NCBI GenBank assembly: GCA_004554085.1
Contig: SFNY01000050.1
Span: forward strand, 1-18,190
Reading direction: 5' to 3'
From: Clostridiales bacterium
GTDB taxonomy: Bacteria > Bacillota > Clostridia > Christensenellales > Aristaeellaceae
Length of the DNA: 18,190 nucleotides
Both the position numbers and the translations under genes were made by a program. How positions within the stretch are numbered: position 1 is the stretch's first letter; each line of letters starts with the position of its first letter. The notes beneath the pieces are model-generated. The model worked only from the letters and a program-made list of their open reading frames with translations. It ran no database searches and was not told the origin of the DNA. Below, piece by piece: positions 7,128 to 13,567 of the stretch.

Positions 7128-7158
7128 TAAAAGCGCCGTCTCTGTTGAGAACGGCGCT
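7128..7158 (-). terminator. Terminator of the tetR-methyltransferase operon
   Basis: Minus strand AGCGCCGT (7158-7151) pairs with ACGGCGCT (7139-7132), extended by three more pairs past a bulged A, then TTTT (7131-7128). It lies about 100 bases after the methyltransferase stop and isolates that operon from the nth promoter. Confidence 0.72.
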
Positions 7159-7175
7159 CAGGCTGTCAGGGTCGC

Positions 7176-7241
7176 GGCGGGGTGAAGGCACCCCGCCCTA
7201 CGGCGATGCGGGGGTTGTCTCAAAGCATTCTATCCTTTGAG
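7176..7241. repeat. Intergenic palindromic element
   Basis: GGCGGGGTG (7176-7184) and CACCCCGCC (7189-7197) form a perfect nine-base-pair stem with loop AAGG. A second hairpin, CTCAAAG (7219-7225) with CTTTGAG (7235-7241), follows. There is no T-run, so it is not a standard terminator. It resembles short GC-rich palindromic repeats scattered between genes in some gut Clostridia, but only one copy is in this window, so repeat status is inference. Confidence 0.4.
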
Positions 7242-7261
7242 TCCTCCGATTTCGCATTGAT

Positions 7262-7978
7262 TTACTTTTTCCGCAGCACGATGGCCACGAAGTTCATGTA
7301 ATCCAGACCGCCGTGCTCCATGGTCGCGCGGTCGCCCACGGCGTATTCATTGTCCTGCCTGAGCCAGTCGGCCCAGACCTCGGCGTTGCTCTGCATCTCG
7401 TGCACGGACATCACCTCGCAGTCCCGGCTCTGGGACACCATGCTCCGCCACCACTGCGCGTCGTGGATGTAGTCCAGCTGCTCGGCGTTCCAGGAGCGCA
7501 GCAGCACCTCGGGGATGTTGTCGTGGCAGTCCTGCTTCATGCCCGTCACCGCCGCGTAGATCATGCCGCCGGGCTTCACGAAGGGCAGCAGCTTCTCGTC
7601 CAGATACGCCGGATCGCGCCCGAAGTAGTTGTAGGAATCCACGCAGACCACGGAATCGAAGAACTCCCTCTCAAAGGGAAGCTCGTTCGCGTCCGCCTTC
7701 ACCGGGATGCACTGCTCGCGGCTGAGGCCGAAGTTCTCGAACAGCGGGTAGTGGGACTCCGGCTCGCTCCACAGATCGGCGGCGTAGACGGTGAAGCCGT
7801 ATTCCTTCGCCAGAAACGCGCTGGTCAGGCCCTCGCCGCTGCCCAGATCCATCACCCGCGCACCAGCAGGAATCCGATGCTCCGCCAGCAGCTCCTCGCA
7901 CAGCTTCAGCGGGTTCGGGCCCATGATGTACTTCATATAGTCGTTGCCCATGTATTTTTCACTCTTCGGATATTTCAT
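7262..7978 (-). CDS. Class I SAM-dependent methyltransferase, substrate unknown
   Basis: A 238-residue Rossmann-type methyltransferase. Motif I is VMDLGSGEG (residues 42-50), motif II is near YAADLW, FFDSVVCVDSYNYFG is a typical motif IV region, and LPFVKPGGMIYAA is the motif V/VI strand. The tyrosine- and tryptophan-rich C-terminal half gives no specific substrate class. Methyltransferases of this general shape act on small molecules, and family alone does not decide. The ATG follows AAGGAGG and lies 19 bases after the tetR stop, so it is co-transcribed with the repressor. That pairing suggests an inducible response to a small toxic or signalling compound, possibly inactivated by methylation. 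This is inference. Confidence 0.82.
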   Translation of the reverse strand: MKYPKSEKYMGNDYMKYIMGPNPLKLCEELLAEHRIPAGARVMDLGSGEGLTSAFLAKEYGFTVYAADLWSEPESHYPLFENFGLSREQCIPVKADANELPFEREFFDSVVCVDSYNYFGRDPAYLDEKLLPFVKPGGMIYAAVTGMKQDCHDNIPEVLLRSWNAEQLDYIHDAQWWRSMVSQSRDCEVMSVHEMQSNAEVWADWLRQDNEYAVGDRATMEHGGLDYMNFVAIVLRKK

Positions 7979-7997
7979 AGGTAGATTTCCTCCTTAA

Positions 7998-8606
7998 TTA
8001 TGCCCTGTTTTTCTCCACAAAGCGCCGCAGATGCGCCCGCAGCAGCGCCACAGCTTCCACAACCTCCGGGCCGTCGGCGACAGCCATCAGCAGCGTCATC
8101 GGGCCGTAGAACTCCAGCGCAAGCTGCATCGGGTCATTTTCCTTCCAGCACCCGCGCAACGTCATCTCCCGGAACAGATCCGCCATATACTTCAGCGGCC
8201 CGCCGGTGATGTACTGGCTGTACAGCCGCGCCATCTCGCAGTCGCGGTACTGCTCCAGCGTCAGCATCCGCCGGAACGCCGACGCGAAGGGATCCTCCGT
8301 CCAGTAGCGGAACATCGCCTCGCTGTATGCGAGGATGCTGTCGATTTCCGTGTCTCCATAGGCCGCTGCGTCCTGATCAATTGGCTCCGCTGGCACGTCG
8401 TAATTTGCGGCATTCTCCCCGTCCATCTGCTCCATGCGCCGCAGGATGCTCTCGAAGATGTCCCGCTTGCCCGCATAGTGGCGGTAGAGCGCGCCCTTTG
8501 TGATGCCCAGCTCCCCGGCGATGTCCGCCATGGACACCCCCGCGTAGCCCTCCCGCGCAAACAGTGCAAGCGCCGTTTGCAGTATATTCTCCTTCGTGAC
8601 CGACAT
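7998..8606 (-). CDS. TetR/AcrR family transcriptional repressor
   Basis: A 202-residue regulator. The N-terminal helix-turn-helix is clear (about residues 5-50: ILQTALALFAREGYAGVSM, ADIAGELGITKGALYRHYAGKRD), followed by a divergent ligand-binding helical domain containing an acidic insert near residues 60-90. Two near-identical palindromes cover its own promoter (8625-8668), so it very probably represses itself and the downstream methyltransferase. The ligand cannot be told from sequence. The chosen start is the annotated ATG (8606) with a GGAG-type site upstream; the longer alternative frame would run into the operators. Confidence 0.93.
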   Translation of the reverse strand: MSVTKENILQTALALFAREGYAGVSMADIAGELGITKGALYRHYAGKRDIFESILRRMEQMDGENAANYDVPAEPIDQDAAAYGDTEIDSILAYSEAMFRYWTEDPFASAFRRMLTLEQYRDCEMARLYSQYITGGPLKYMADLFREMTLRGCWKENDPMQLALEFYGPMTLLMAVADGPEVVEAVALLRAHLRRFVEKNRA

Positions 8607-8624
8607 CCATGTACCTCCGATTTA

Positions 8625-8674
8625 AGTAAACGATCGTTCACGTACAGTATAGTAAACGATCGTTTACTTGTCAA
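8625..8674 (-). promoter_or_regulatory. tetR promoter with two palindromic operators
   Basis: Minus strand TTGACA (8674-8669), 17 bases, TATACT (8651-8646). A perfect 18-base palindrome, AGTAAACGATCGTTTACT (8651-8668), fills the whole spacer. A second copy (8625-8642) with mismatches in its right half lies over the start point. The centres are 26 bases apart, so the two sites are out of one-turn register by half a turn. This is textbook architecture for autorepression by TetR dimers. Confidence 0.9.
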
Positions 8675-8691
8675 GCTGTTTGTACTAATAT

Positions 8692-8955
8692 TTACAGCGG
8701 TGCGACGTTCGCCCGTCCGCCGGTCTGTTCCACCCGATAGACCCCGATCAGATTGCCCGGATTGGACCGGCGCAGCGCAGCGCGCACGCGCTCCGCGTCC
8801 TCGAGCGCAAAGCGCACCGACAGTCCGCAGCCCAGGGCAACAGCACGGGGCGTTGTGACGACGCGCACCTTCACGCCCTCCCGGCGCAGGATATCCTCAA
8901 AGCGCAGCACCTGCTGCCGCGAGCGGAACGCCGCGATCCCGTATACCTCCCGCAT
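8692..8955 (-). CDS. DUF3343 putative sulfur/selenium carrier protein
   Basis: An 87-residue protein matching DUF3343: an alpha/beta fold beginning with a YGIAAFRS strand, a helix (VLRFEDILRREG), TTPRAVALGCGLSVRF with the single conserved Cys43, then an acidic helix. Proteins of this family are described as putative Se/S carriers and are often found next to cysteine desulfurases, YedF or SelD. The start at 8955 is preferred because GGGGAGGAA lies six bases before it; the longer frame to 8976 begins at TTG. It is divergent from the cysteine desulfurase-like gene at 9059, sharing a 103-base intergenic region, an orientation less usual than a co-directional pair. No selenium genes are in the window. 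Confidence 0.8.
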   Translation of the reverse strand: MREVYGIAAFRSRQQVLRFEDILRREGVKVRVVTTPRAVALGCGLSVRFALEDAERVRAALRRSNPGNLIGVYRVEQTGGRANVAPL

Positions 8956-9026
8956 ATCGATTTCCTCCCCTTCCAAGCGCCGGGAGTTCTGAAAGCCGCC
9001 CGGGCGCTAATAGTATTATCTTACGC

Positions 9027-9043
9027 CGCCGGGCTCACCGGCG
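9027..9043 (+). promoter_or_regulatory. Hairpin just before the desulfurase ribosome binding site
   Basis: CGCCGG (9027-9032) pairs with CCGGCG (9038-9043), loop GCTCA, three bases before AAGGAGGG. A TATTAT box at about 9013-9018 may be the -10 of the plus-strand promoter, but no convincing -35 was found. A role in translation control is possible and untested. Confidence 0.4.
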
Positions 9044-9058
9044 TGAAGGAGGGTTTCG

Positions 9059-10207
9059 ATGCAGATCTATTTTGACAACGCCGCGACGAGCAGTCCCAAG
9101 CCCGCCGCCGTACAGGAGGAGGTGCTGCGGGCGCTGCGGGACTACAACGCAAACCCCGGGCGCTCGGGGCACGAGGCCGCGCTGCAGGCTGCGCACTGCG
9201 TGTTCCGCACCCGCGACGCACTCTCCGACTTCCTCTGTGCGCCGGAGGGCAGCTGCGTGGCCTTCCAGTTCAATTGCACCGACGCGCTGAACCTGGCCAT
9301 CAAGGGGATTCTGCGCCGGGGCGACCACGTGGTGACCAGCTTTCTGGAGCACAACAGCGTGCTGCGACCGCTGTCGGGACTGAGCAGTCGCGGGGAGATC
9401 TCGCTGACGATGGTCGCGCCACGGGCGGACGGCATGCTGGATCCCACGGATGTGCGCAAGGCGCTGCGGCCGTCCACCCGCTTGATCGTCATCACCCACG
9501 CCTCCAACGTCACCGGCGCGATCCAGCCCGTCGCGGCCATCGGCGCGCTGGCCCGGGAGAAGGGCATCCCCTACCTCATCGACGGCGCGCAGGCGCTGGG
9601 CGCGCTTCCGGTGGACGTTGCACGGTTGGGCTGCTCCATGTACGCCTTTCCGGGACACAAGGGCCTGCTCGGCCCCCAGGGCACCGGTGGATTGTACATC
9701 GCACCGGGGCTAACCCTGCGACCGGTGCGCGAGGGCGGCACCGGCACCGCTTCCGACAGCATGCTCCAGCCCAGCGAGGCCCCGGAGCGGTACGAATCCG
9801 GCACGCTGAACCTGCCCGGCATCGCGGGGCTTGGCAAGGGCGTGGCGTACGTGCAGGCGCACCAGTCGCAGATCATGATGCACGAGCGGGAGCTGACCAC
9901 CGCGCTCTACGAGGGGCTTCGCGCCATGGAGGGCGTGACGCTCTACTGCCCGACGGAGGAGGCCGCCCGGGCGGGCATCGTCAGCTTTAACCTGGGCGAC
10001 CTGGGCTCCAGCGAGGTGGCGGACGCCTACAACCGGCGGGGCGTCGCCGTGCGGGGCGGACTGCACTGCGCGCCCGGCACCCACCGCTTTCTGGGCACGC
10101 TGCGCCGGGGCGCGGTTCGCGCGAGCATCGGCTATGACAACAGCTTCGAGGAGGTCGAGGCCTTTCTGCGCGCCACGCGCGAAATTTTGCGCGGCGATCC
10201 CGCATAA
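9059..10207 (+). CDS. Class V aminotransferase / cysteine desulfurase family protein (EGGGTG type)
   Basis: A 382-residue PLP enzyme of the NifS/Csd superfamily. It begins IYFDNAATSSPKP, a family hallmark, has LIDGAQALGA for the cofactor ring aspartate, the Schiff-base Lys201 in PGHKGLLGPQGTGG, REGGTGT near residue 225 (the signature of a subgroup named for EGGGTG), and Cys337 in GGLHCAPGTHR, the place of the catalytic sulfur-accepting cysteine. A desulfurase or selenocysteine-lyase-like activity is therefore likely, donating sulfur or selenium to an acceptor. The neighbouring DUF3343 protein, with its lone cysteine, is a natural candidate acceptor. Substrate preference (Cys or Sec) cannot be read from sequence. 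The ATG has AAGGAGGG upstream. Confidence 0.92.
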   Translation: MQIYFDNAATSSPKPAAVQEEVLRALRDYNANPGRSGHEAALQAAHCVFRTRDALSDFLCAPEGSCVAFQFNCTDALNLAIKGILRRGDHVVTSFLEHNSVLRPLSGLSSRGEISLTMVAPRADGMLDPTDVRKALRPSTRLIVITHASNVTGAIQPVAAIGALAREKGIPYLIDGAQALGALPVDVARLGCSMYAFPGHKGLLGPQGTGGLYIAPGLTLRPVREGGTGTASDSMLQPSEAPERYESGTLNLPGIAGLGKGVAYVQAHQSQIMMHERELTTALYEGLRAMEGVTLYCPTEEAARAGIVSFNLGDLGSSEVADAYNRRGVAVRGGLHCAPGTHRFLGTLRRGAVRASIGYDNSFEEVEAFLRATREILRGDPA

Positions 10208-10208
10208 A

Positions 10209-10254
10209 ATCAACCCCCTTCGGGCACAATGCACCGTGCCTGAAAGGGGTTGAT
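10209..10254 (+). terminator. Strong hairpin, terminator or ribosome-binding-site mask
   Basis: A 19-position stem (10209-10227 with 10236-10254) has one mismatch and one G-U pair and an eight-base loop. It begins within four bases of the desulfurase stop. Flanking A and T stretches are short (AAAAT, ATTTAT), so it is a moderate terminator at best. Its 3' arm contains GAAAGGGG, the only ribosome binding site for the Cys-rich gene at 10259, so it may also control that gene. Confidence 0.7.
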
Positions 10255-10258
10255 ATTT

Positions 10259-10402
10259 ATGGCAATGATGGAATGCAGGGACTGCTTCCGCCTGGCCGAT
10301 TCACGCTGCTTTCAGCGCTGCGTGAACTGCGGCGCACCGCTGTGCGACGACTGCGCCAGCCGCAACCACGGTCTGTGCGAGGACTGCGCCGACTGCGAAT
10401 GA
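10259..10402 (+). CDS. Cysteine-rich 47-residue putative zinc-binding protein
   Basis: A small open frame with ten cysteines in 47 residues, arranged ECRDC, then RCFQRCVNC, APLCDDC, and LCEDCADC, plus His37. That pattern of CxxC and CxxxCxxC pairs can hold two zinc ions, in the manner of compact RING, B-box or zinc-ribbon folds. An Fe-S function is not excluded. The ATG lies nine bases after AGGGG. The gene directly follows the cysteine desulfurase-like gene in the same direction, separated only by the hairpin whose 3' arm contains that AGGGG. No family is recognised. Chance is unlikely: so regular a Cys-pair pattern, with a proper start and site, would not be expected from an untranslated stretch. 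Confidence 0.72.
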   Translation: MAMMECRDCFRLADSRCFQRCVNCGAPLCDDCASRNHGLCEDCADCE

Positions 10403-10424
10403 TCCCGCGCCGGGCAGCGTCGCC

Positions 10425-10730
10425 TCAAACCAGATTCTGCCCGGCCATCTTCCGGGCCATCTCCAATTCCAGCGCCTGCTGGCGAAGCTCCGGCAGCTCC
10501 TCCGAAAGCTCCCGGTACGCCGCCAGCAGGTCGTCAATTTCCTCCAGTGCACCCGCGATCTCCTCTGCGGCGTCCGCGTCCTCCGCGTCTACGCTCTCCA
10601 TCAGAAACAGCACGTCCTCCAGCTGCGCGTTCAGCTCCTCCAGATCCTCGTCCGCCTCGATTTCGTCCAGCTCGTCCAGAATCCCGTGAAAGCGCTCCAG
10701 AAATCCGTTCAGCGCGGCCTTTGACATCAT
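10425..10730 (-). CDS. Small acidic helical protein of unknown function
   Basis: A 101-residue protein, almost wholly predicted helix, very rich in Glu, Asp, Leu and Ala, with no Cys and no membrane segment. Sections such as ILDELDEIEADEDLEEL and LLAAYRELSEELPELRQQ look like amphipathic or coiled-coil helices. The start at 10730 is chosen because GGAG lies nine bases before it; the frame extends to 10757 without a site. A promoter-like pair lies just upstream (10785-10813). It converges on the Cys-rich gene with only 22 bases between stops. I recognise no family; a small cytoplasmic helical bundle or adaptor is the most that can be said. Confidence 0.72.
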   Translation of the reverse strand: MMSKAALNGFLERFHGILDELDEIEADEDLEELNAQLEDVLFLMESVDAEDADAAEEIAGALEEIDDLLAAYRELSEELPELRQQALELEMARKMAGQNLV

Positions 10731-10784
10731 ACTGCATCGCTCCTTCCGGGCGGCCAACGCCGCCTCTTGCTGACTTACCCTCGC

Positions 10785-10813
10785 AGTATACCCAATTCCC
10801 CTGCGAAAAGCAA
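10785..10813 (-). promoter_or_regulatory. Promoter of the acidic protein gene
   Basis: Minus strand TTGCTT (10813-10808), 17 bases, TATACT (10790-10785), about 55 bases before the start at 10730. It is reasonable but not perfect. Confidence 0.6.
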
Positions 10814-10892
10814 TCCGTTTGCAGAAATTTTCATTGCAATTGCGCCAAACTGTGATAAACTAGAATACATCAACACAAAGGAAGGTTCATCC

Positions 10893-11177
10893 ATGAAGAA
10901 CAAGTCCAATGAAAGCAGGAAATCCGCGCTGCTGAATCCCCGCGGCATCCTCTGCATCCTGATCGTGCTGCTCTACGCCGTCGGTCTGGTGCTGATGCTG
11001 GTGGGCAGCTTCACCGCAGGTGCATCCATGTGGGCCGTGTCTACCATCGCGGGCGCGCTGGTGCTGGTCGTGAAGTACTATCAGGAGAAGCGCGCTGCCG
11101 ACGAGGCCAGGGTCGAGGAGGAGGAACGGGAGTATCAGCAGAAGCTGAAGGACGAGGCGAAGGGGGAGCAGAACTGA
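10893..11177 (+). CDS. Small two-helix membrane protein
   Basis: A 94-residue protein with a short basic, Ser/Asn-rich N-terminus, two hydrophobic stretches (about residues 19-40, ILCILIVLLYAVGLVLMLVG, and 45-60, MWAVSTIAGALVLVV) and a strongly charged, Glu/Lys-rich C-terminal helix. This predicts a membrane hairpin with a cytoplasmic coiled tail. The ATG follows GGAAGG in a start context better than the upstream frame. It ends one base before trmB starts, so it is the first gene of a three-gene unit with trmB and an NlpC/P60 hydrolase. I do not recognise the family. A -10-like TAGAAT lies at 10861-10866, but the -35 is unclear. Confidence 0.75.
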   Translation: MKNKSNESRKSALLNPRGILCILIVLLYAVGLVLMLVGSFTAGASMWAVSTIAGALVLVVKYYQEKRAADEARVEEEEREYQQKLKDEAKGEQN

Positions 11178-11178
11178 C

Positions 11179-11949
11179 ATGCGCATGCGCCGCAAGCCCT
11201 GGACCGAGCCCCTGCTGGATAGCTGCCCCTATCTGATCGACAGCCCCCGGGATCGACACGGTCATTGGCGGAGCTTCTTTGCCGCACCTGACCATCCGCT
11301 GCACCTGGAGATCGGCTGCGGCAAGGGCGTTTCCACCGTGAAGATGGCCCACGACAACCCCGGCGTGAACCACGTCGCCATCGACGAGGTACGCCACGTG
11401 CTGGCCGTGACCATCAAGAACGCCGCGCAGGAGTACGGCGACGATCCCGTGGATAACCTGCTGCTCGCCGCCGTGGACGCGATGTTCATCACCGACAGCT
11501 TCGCCCCGGAGGACGGCGTGAGCCGCATCTACATCCAGTTTCCCAACCCCTGGAACGACAAGGCCAAGCAGCACAAGCGCCGCCTGACCCATCCGCGCCA
11601 GCTGATGCAGTACCGCAGCTTCCTGTCTCCCGGCGGCGAGATCTACTTCAAGACCGACGATGTGCCGCTCTTCACCGCCACGAAGCGCTATCTGGCCATG
11701 TGCGGTTTTGAGCTGACCTACCAGACCGACGACCTGCACGCCTCCGGCTTCGCGCCGAACTACATAAGTGAGCACGAGCAGCTCTACGCCGGGCGGGGGA
11801 TTCCCATTCACTTCCTGATCGCCCGCATGGGGCCGCTTCCTGAGAATTTCTGCTACGAGGTGGACGGCCACCGCATCGATCAGGTGGACGTGGGCGCGCA
11901 GATCCGCCGCCGCAAGGCGCAGGAGCGCAGTCAGGAGGTGGAGGCATGA
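11179..11949 (+). CDS. trmB: tRNA (guanine-N7-)-methyltransferase
   Basis: TrmB, 256 residues, makes m7G at tRNA position 46 using SAM. The N-terminus MRMRRKPW is the Gram-positive form, followed by LEIGCGKG (SAM motif I), the family loop IYIQFPNPW, KRRLTHPRQL, IYFKTDD and a C-terminal SEHEQLYAGRGIPIHF that resembles the substrate-recognition end. Two features differ from most members: NPW where DPW is usual, and a one-residue-longer segment before KRR, which shifts the conserved His. The C-terminus carries about 35 extra residues, basic at the end. It starts one base after the membrane-protein stop and overlaps the NlpC gene by four bases (ATGA), showing an operon. Confidence 0.93.
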   Translation: MRMRRKPWTEPLLDSCPYLIDSPRDRHGHWRSFFAAPDHPLHLEIGCGKGVSTVKMAHDNPGVNHVAIDEVRHVLAVTIKNAAQEYGDDPVDNLLLAAVDAMFITDSFAPEDGVSRIYIQFPNPWNDKAKQHKRRLTHPRQLMQYRSFLSPGGEIYFKTDDVPLFTATKRYLAMCGFELTYQTDDLHASGFAPNYISEHEQLYAGRGIPIHFLIARMGPLPENFCYEVDGHRIDQVDVGAQIRRRKAQERSQEVEA

Positions 11950-12515
11950 AGCATACGCCTTTGATTGTCCGCATCCTCGGCGGCGCGCTGCTGGTTGCCG
12001 TCGCCGCAGTGAGCCTGATCCATCCGATGTACACCCGCGGCGAGTGCGCCTGCATCCTGGCATCCGCCCAACGCGGCAAACCTTACATACTGGGAACCGC
12101 CGGCCCGGACAGCTACGATTGCAGCGGGCTGGCGCTGGACGCCTACGGGCGCTTCGGCTGCGAGCTGGTGCACAGCGCCCAGTTTATCGGCTACGACGAC
12201 AGCTACGCGACCGTCGAGGATCCGTCCGACCTGCGTCCCGGTGATCTGATCTTTTTCGACACCGTATCGGACAAGGATCGCTGCGACCACGTGGGCCTGT
12301 GGCTTGGCATGAACCGCTTCGTGCACGCCTCCTCCTCGGAGGAAGTGGTCATGATCTCCGAGTTGGACGAGAAGTGGCAGGGCCGCTACTCCTGGGGCAA
12401 GCACATCCTCGAGCCCTACGCATTCACGGCGGCCAATGAGATCGATGCAGCTGCGCGCGAGTGGGTGCGCGCCTGCATCGCAAGATTTGCGCCTGCCGAA
12501 GAGGAGACTGCCTGA
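11946..12515 (+). CDS. NlpC/P60 family cell-wall hydrolase, membrane-anchored
   Basis: A 189-residue secreted or anchored peptidase. An N-terminal hydrophobic segment (about residues 7-27, LIVRILGGALLVAVAAVSLI) acts as signal or anchor. The NlpC/P60 domain follows: Cys59 in YDCSGLALDAYG is the nucleophile, His115 in CDHVGLWLG the base, and His127 in FVHAS the third catalytic residue. Such enzymes cut peptide bonds in peptidoglycan stems. There are no SH3 or LysM binding modules, so it is a minimal form. Its ATG overlaps the trmB stop by four bases, so it is translationally coupled in the operon that begins at 10893. Confidence 0.9.
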   Translation: MKHTPLIVRILGGALLVAVAAVSLIHPMYTRGECACILASAQRGKPYILGTAGPDSYDCSGLALDAYGRFGCELVHSAQFIGYDDSYATVEDPSDLRPGDLIFFDTVSDKDRCDHVGLWLGMNRFVHASSSEEVVMISELDEKWQGRYSWGKHILEPYAFTAANEIDAAAREWVRACIARFAPAEEETA

Positions 12516-12548
12516 CCCGGTGAAAATTTCATACGGAACATATGTTTT

Positions 12549-12578
12549 AAGCCCGCCTCCATGGATGGAAGCGGGCTT
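12549..12578. terminator. Terminator between convergent NlpC and AraC genes
   Basis: AAGCCCGC (12549-12556) pairs with GCGGGCTT (12571-12578); inside, TCCAT pairs with ATGGA around a two-base loop. The stem is long and GC-rich, but T-runs are short on both sides, so efficiency is uncertain. Confidence 0.7.
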
Positions 12579-12595
12579 TGCCAATTGTCCGGCGC

Positions 12596-13480
12596 TCAAG
12601 CCGTCTCAGGAACGTCCTTCTTCTTCACGGGCACCCAGACTTCGCAGCGGTAGTCCGGCGCGGTCATGTCTCCCGGAGAATAGACCTCGATGTCCATCTC
12701 GCAGGTGGGCGAGTAGGCCGAGGAGGGGAAGAACTCCGCGCAGATGTCGTGCCAGAGCTGCTGAATCGCACCGGGCATCGGCCCCTTGCAGGAGAATACC
12801 GCCCAGCTGCGCGCGGGGATGCTGCGGCAGCAGAATCCCTCGGGCGTGACCGCGTCCGCTGCGCAGCGCACGGCAATGCCGTATTCAAAGCAGTTGCTCT
12901 CCGCATAGCTGTTGCTGAAGCACACGCCGTAAATGTGATCCTCAGTGGCGTGGGCCAGCAATGTGTTGATGGTTCCGTCCGCATGGGCGCGTCTCCAGAA
13001 CTCCGGGATGGTGTTGAGCTGCCGCTCGCCGTCGATGCAGTGGGTCTCTACGCGTGCAAGCAGGTCGAATGCGGGCTTGTTTTCAATTCTGTAATCCATG
13101 ATGCTTCCGCCTTTCAGTACGATTTGCACGGTCAGGCGGGAGAGGGACCTGAGCCTGCTTCCCATGCGCTTCGCTTCCGACGGCGCGACGCCGTGGAAGC
13201 GGGAAAACGCGCGGCAGAAGCTCTCGGGGCTCTCGTAGCCGTACTTCAGCGCCACATCGATGACCCTTGCGCCCGTCGCCGCTAGCTCGCTCCCGGCAAG
13301 GGTCAGACGGCGCGCGCGGATGTATTCGCCCATGGTCATGCCGCACAGCGCCGTGAAGATGCGCTGAAAGTAGAAGCTGGAGCAGGCCGCGCAGCGCGCA
13401 ACTGCGGCGGGATCGATCTCATCCGTCAGGTGCTCCTCGATGTAGTCGATGGCGCGCCGGATGCCCTCGGCCCAGTCCAT
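12596..13480 (-). CDS. AraC-type regulator with GyrI-like effector domain
   Basis: A 294-residue fusion. Residues about 1-110 are an AraC/XylS DNA-binding domain with two helix-turn-helices (VARCAACSSFYFQRIFTAL and DVALKYGYESPESFCRAFSRFHG); the rest, from MDYRIENKPAFDLLARVE at about residue 128, is a GyrI/SoxR-effector-like small-molecule domain. The order, DNA-binding first, matches regulators such as Rob and Bacillus homologues that respond to drugs or other hydrophobic compounds. The ATG has AAGGGAGG upstream. It is flanked by a convergent NlpC gene and by the sortase gene on the same strand. No target operon is visible, so the effector is unknown. Confidence 0.93.
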   Translation of the reverse strand: MDWAEGIRRAIDYIEEHLTDEIDPAAVARCAACSSFYFQRIFTALCGMTMGEYIRARRLTLAGSELAATGARVIDVALKYGYESPESFCRAFSRFHGVAPSEAKRMGSRLRSLSRLTVQIVLKGGSIMDYRIENKPAFDLLARVETHCIDGERQLNTIPEFWRRAHADGTINTLLAHATEDHIYGVCFSNSYAESNCFEYGIAVRCAADAVTPEGFCCRSIPARSWAVFSCKGPMPGAIQQLWHDICAEFFPSSAYSPTCEMDIEVYSPGDMTAPDYRCEVWVPVKKKDVPETA

Positions 13481-13507
13481 GTTTCCGCCTCCCTTCCGTG
13501 TGCGTTC

Positions 13508-13536
13508 ATTCTAGCATTGCGCGGCTGGAAAAGCCT
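13508..13536 (-). promoter_or_regulatory. Possible promoter of the AraC-type gene
   Basis: Minus strand extended -10 TGCTAGAAT with its hexamer at 13513-13508, about 28 bases before the ATG. The -35 (AGGCTT, 13536-13531) is weak, so activation or another sigma factor may be needed. Confidence 0.45.
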
Positions 13537-13567
13537 GACTTTTCGTGCCGGAAGCTGCAAGGCGGAT

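Noticed and set aside
5236..7185. 649-codon plus-strand open frame opposite obgE and nth
   Set aside because: Shadow of two certain genes: composition is biased (Val, Leu, His, Gln), there is no ribosome binding site and no recognisable domain.
10259..10402. Cys-rich frame considered as chance in GC-rich DNA
   Set aside because: The chance explanation was set aside: start, ribosome binding site and regular Cys pairs agree. It stays a moderate-confidence gene until conservation is tested.
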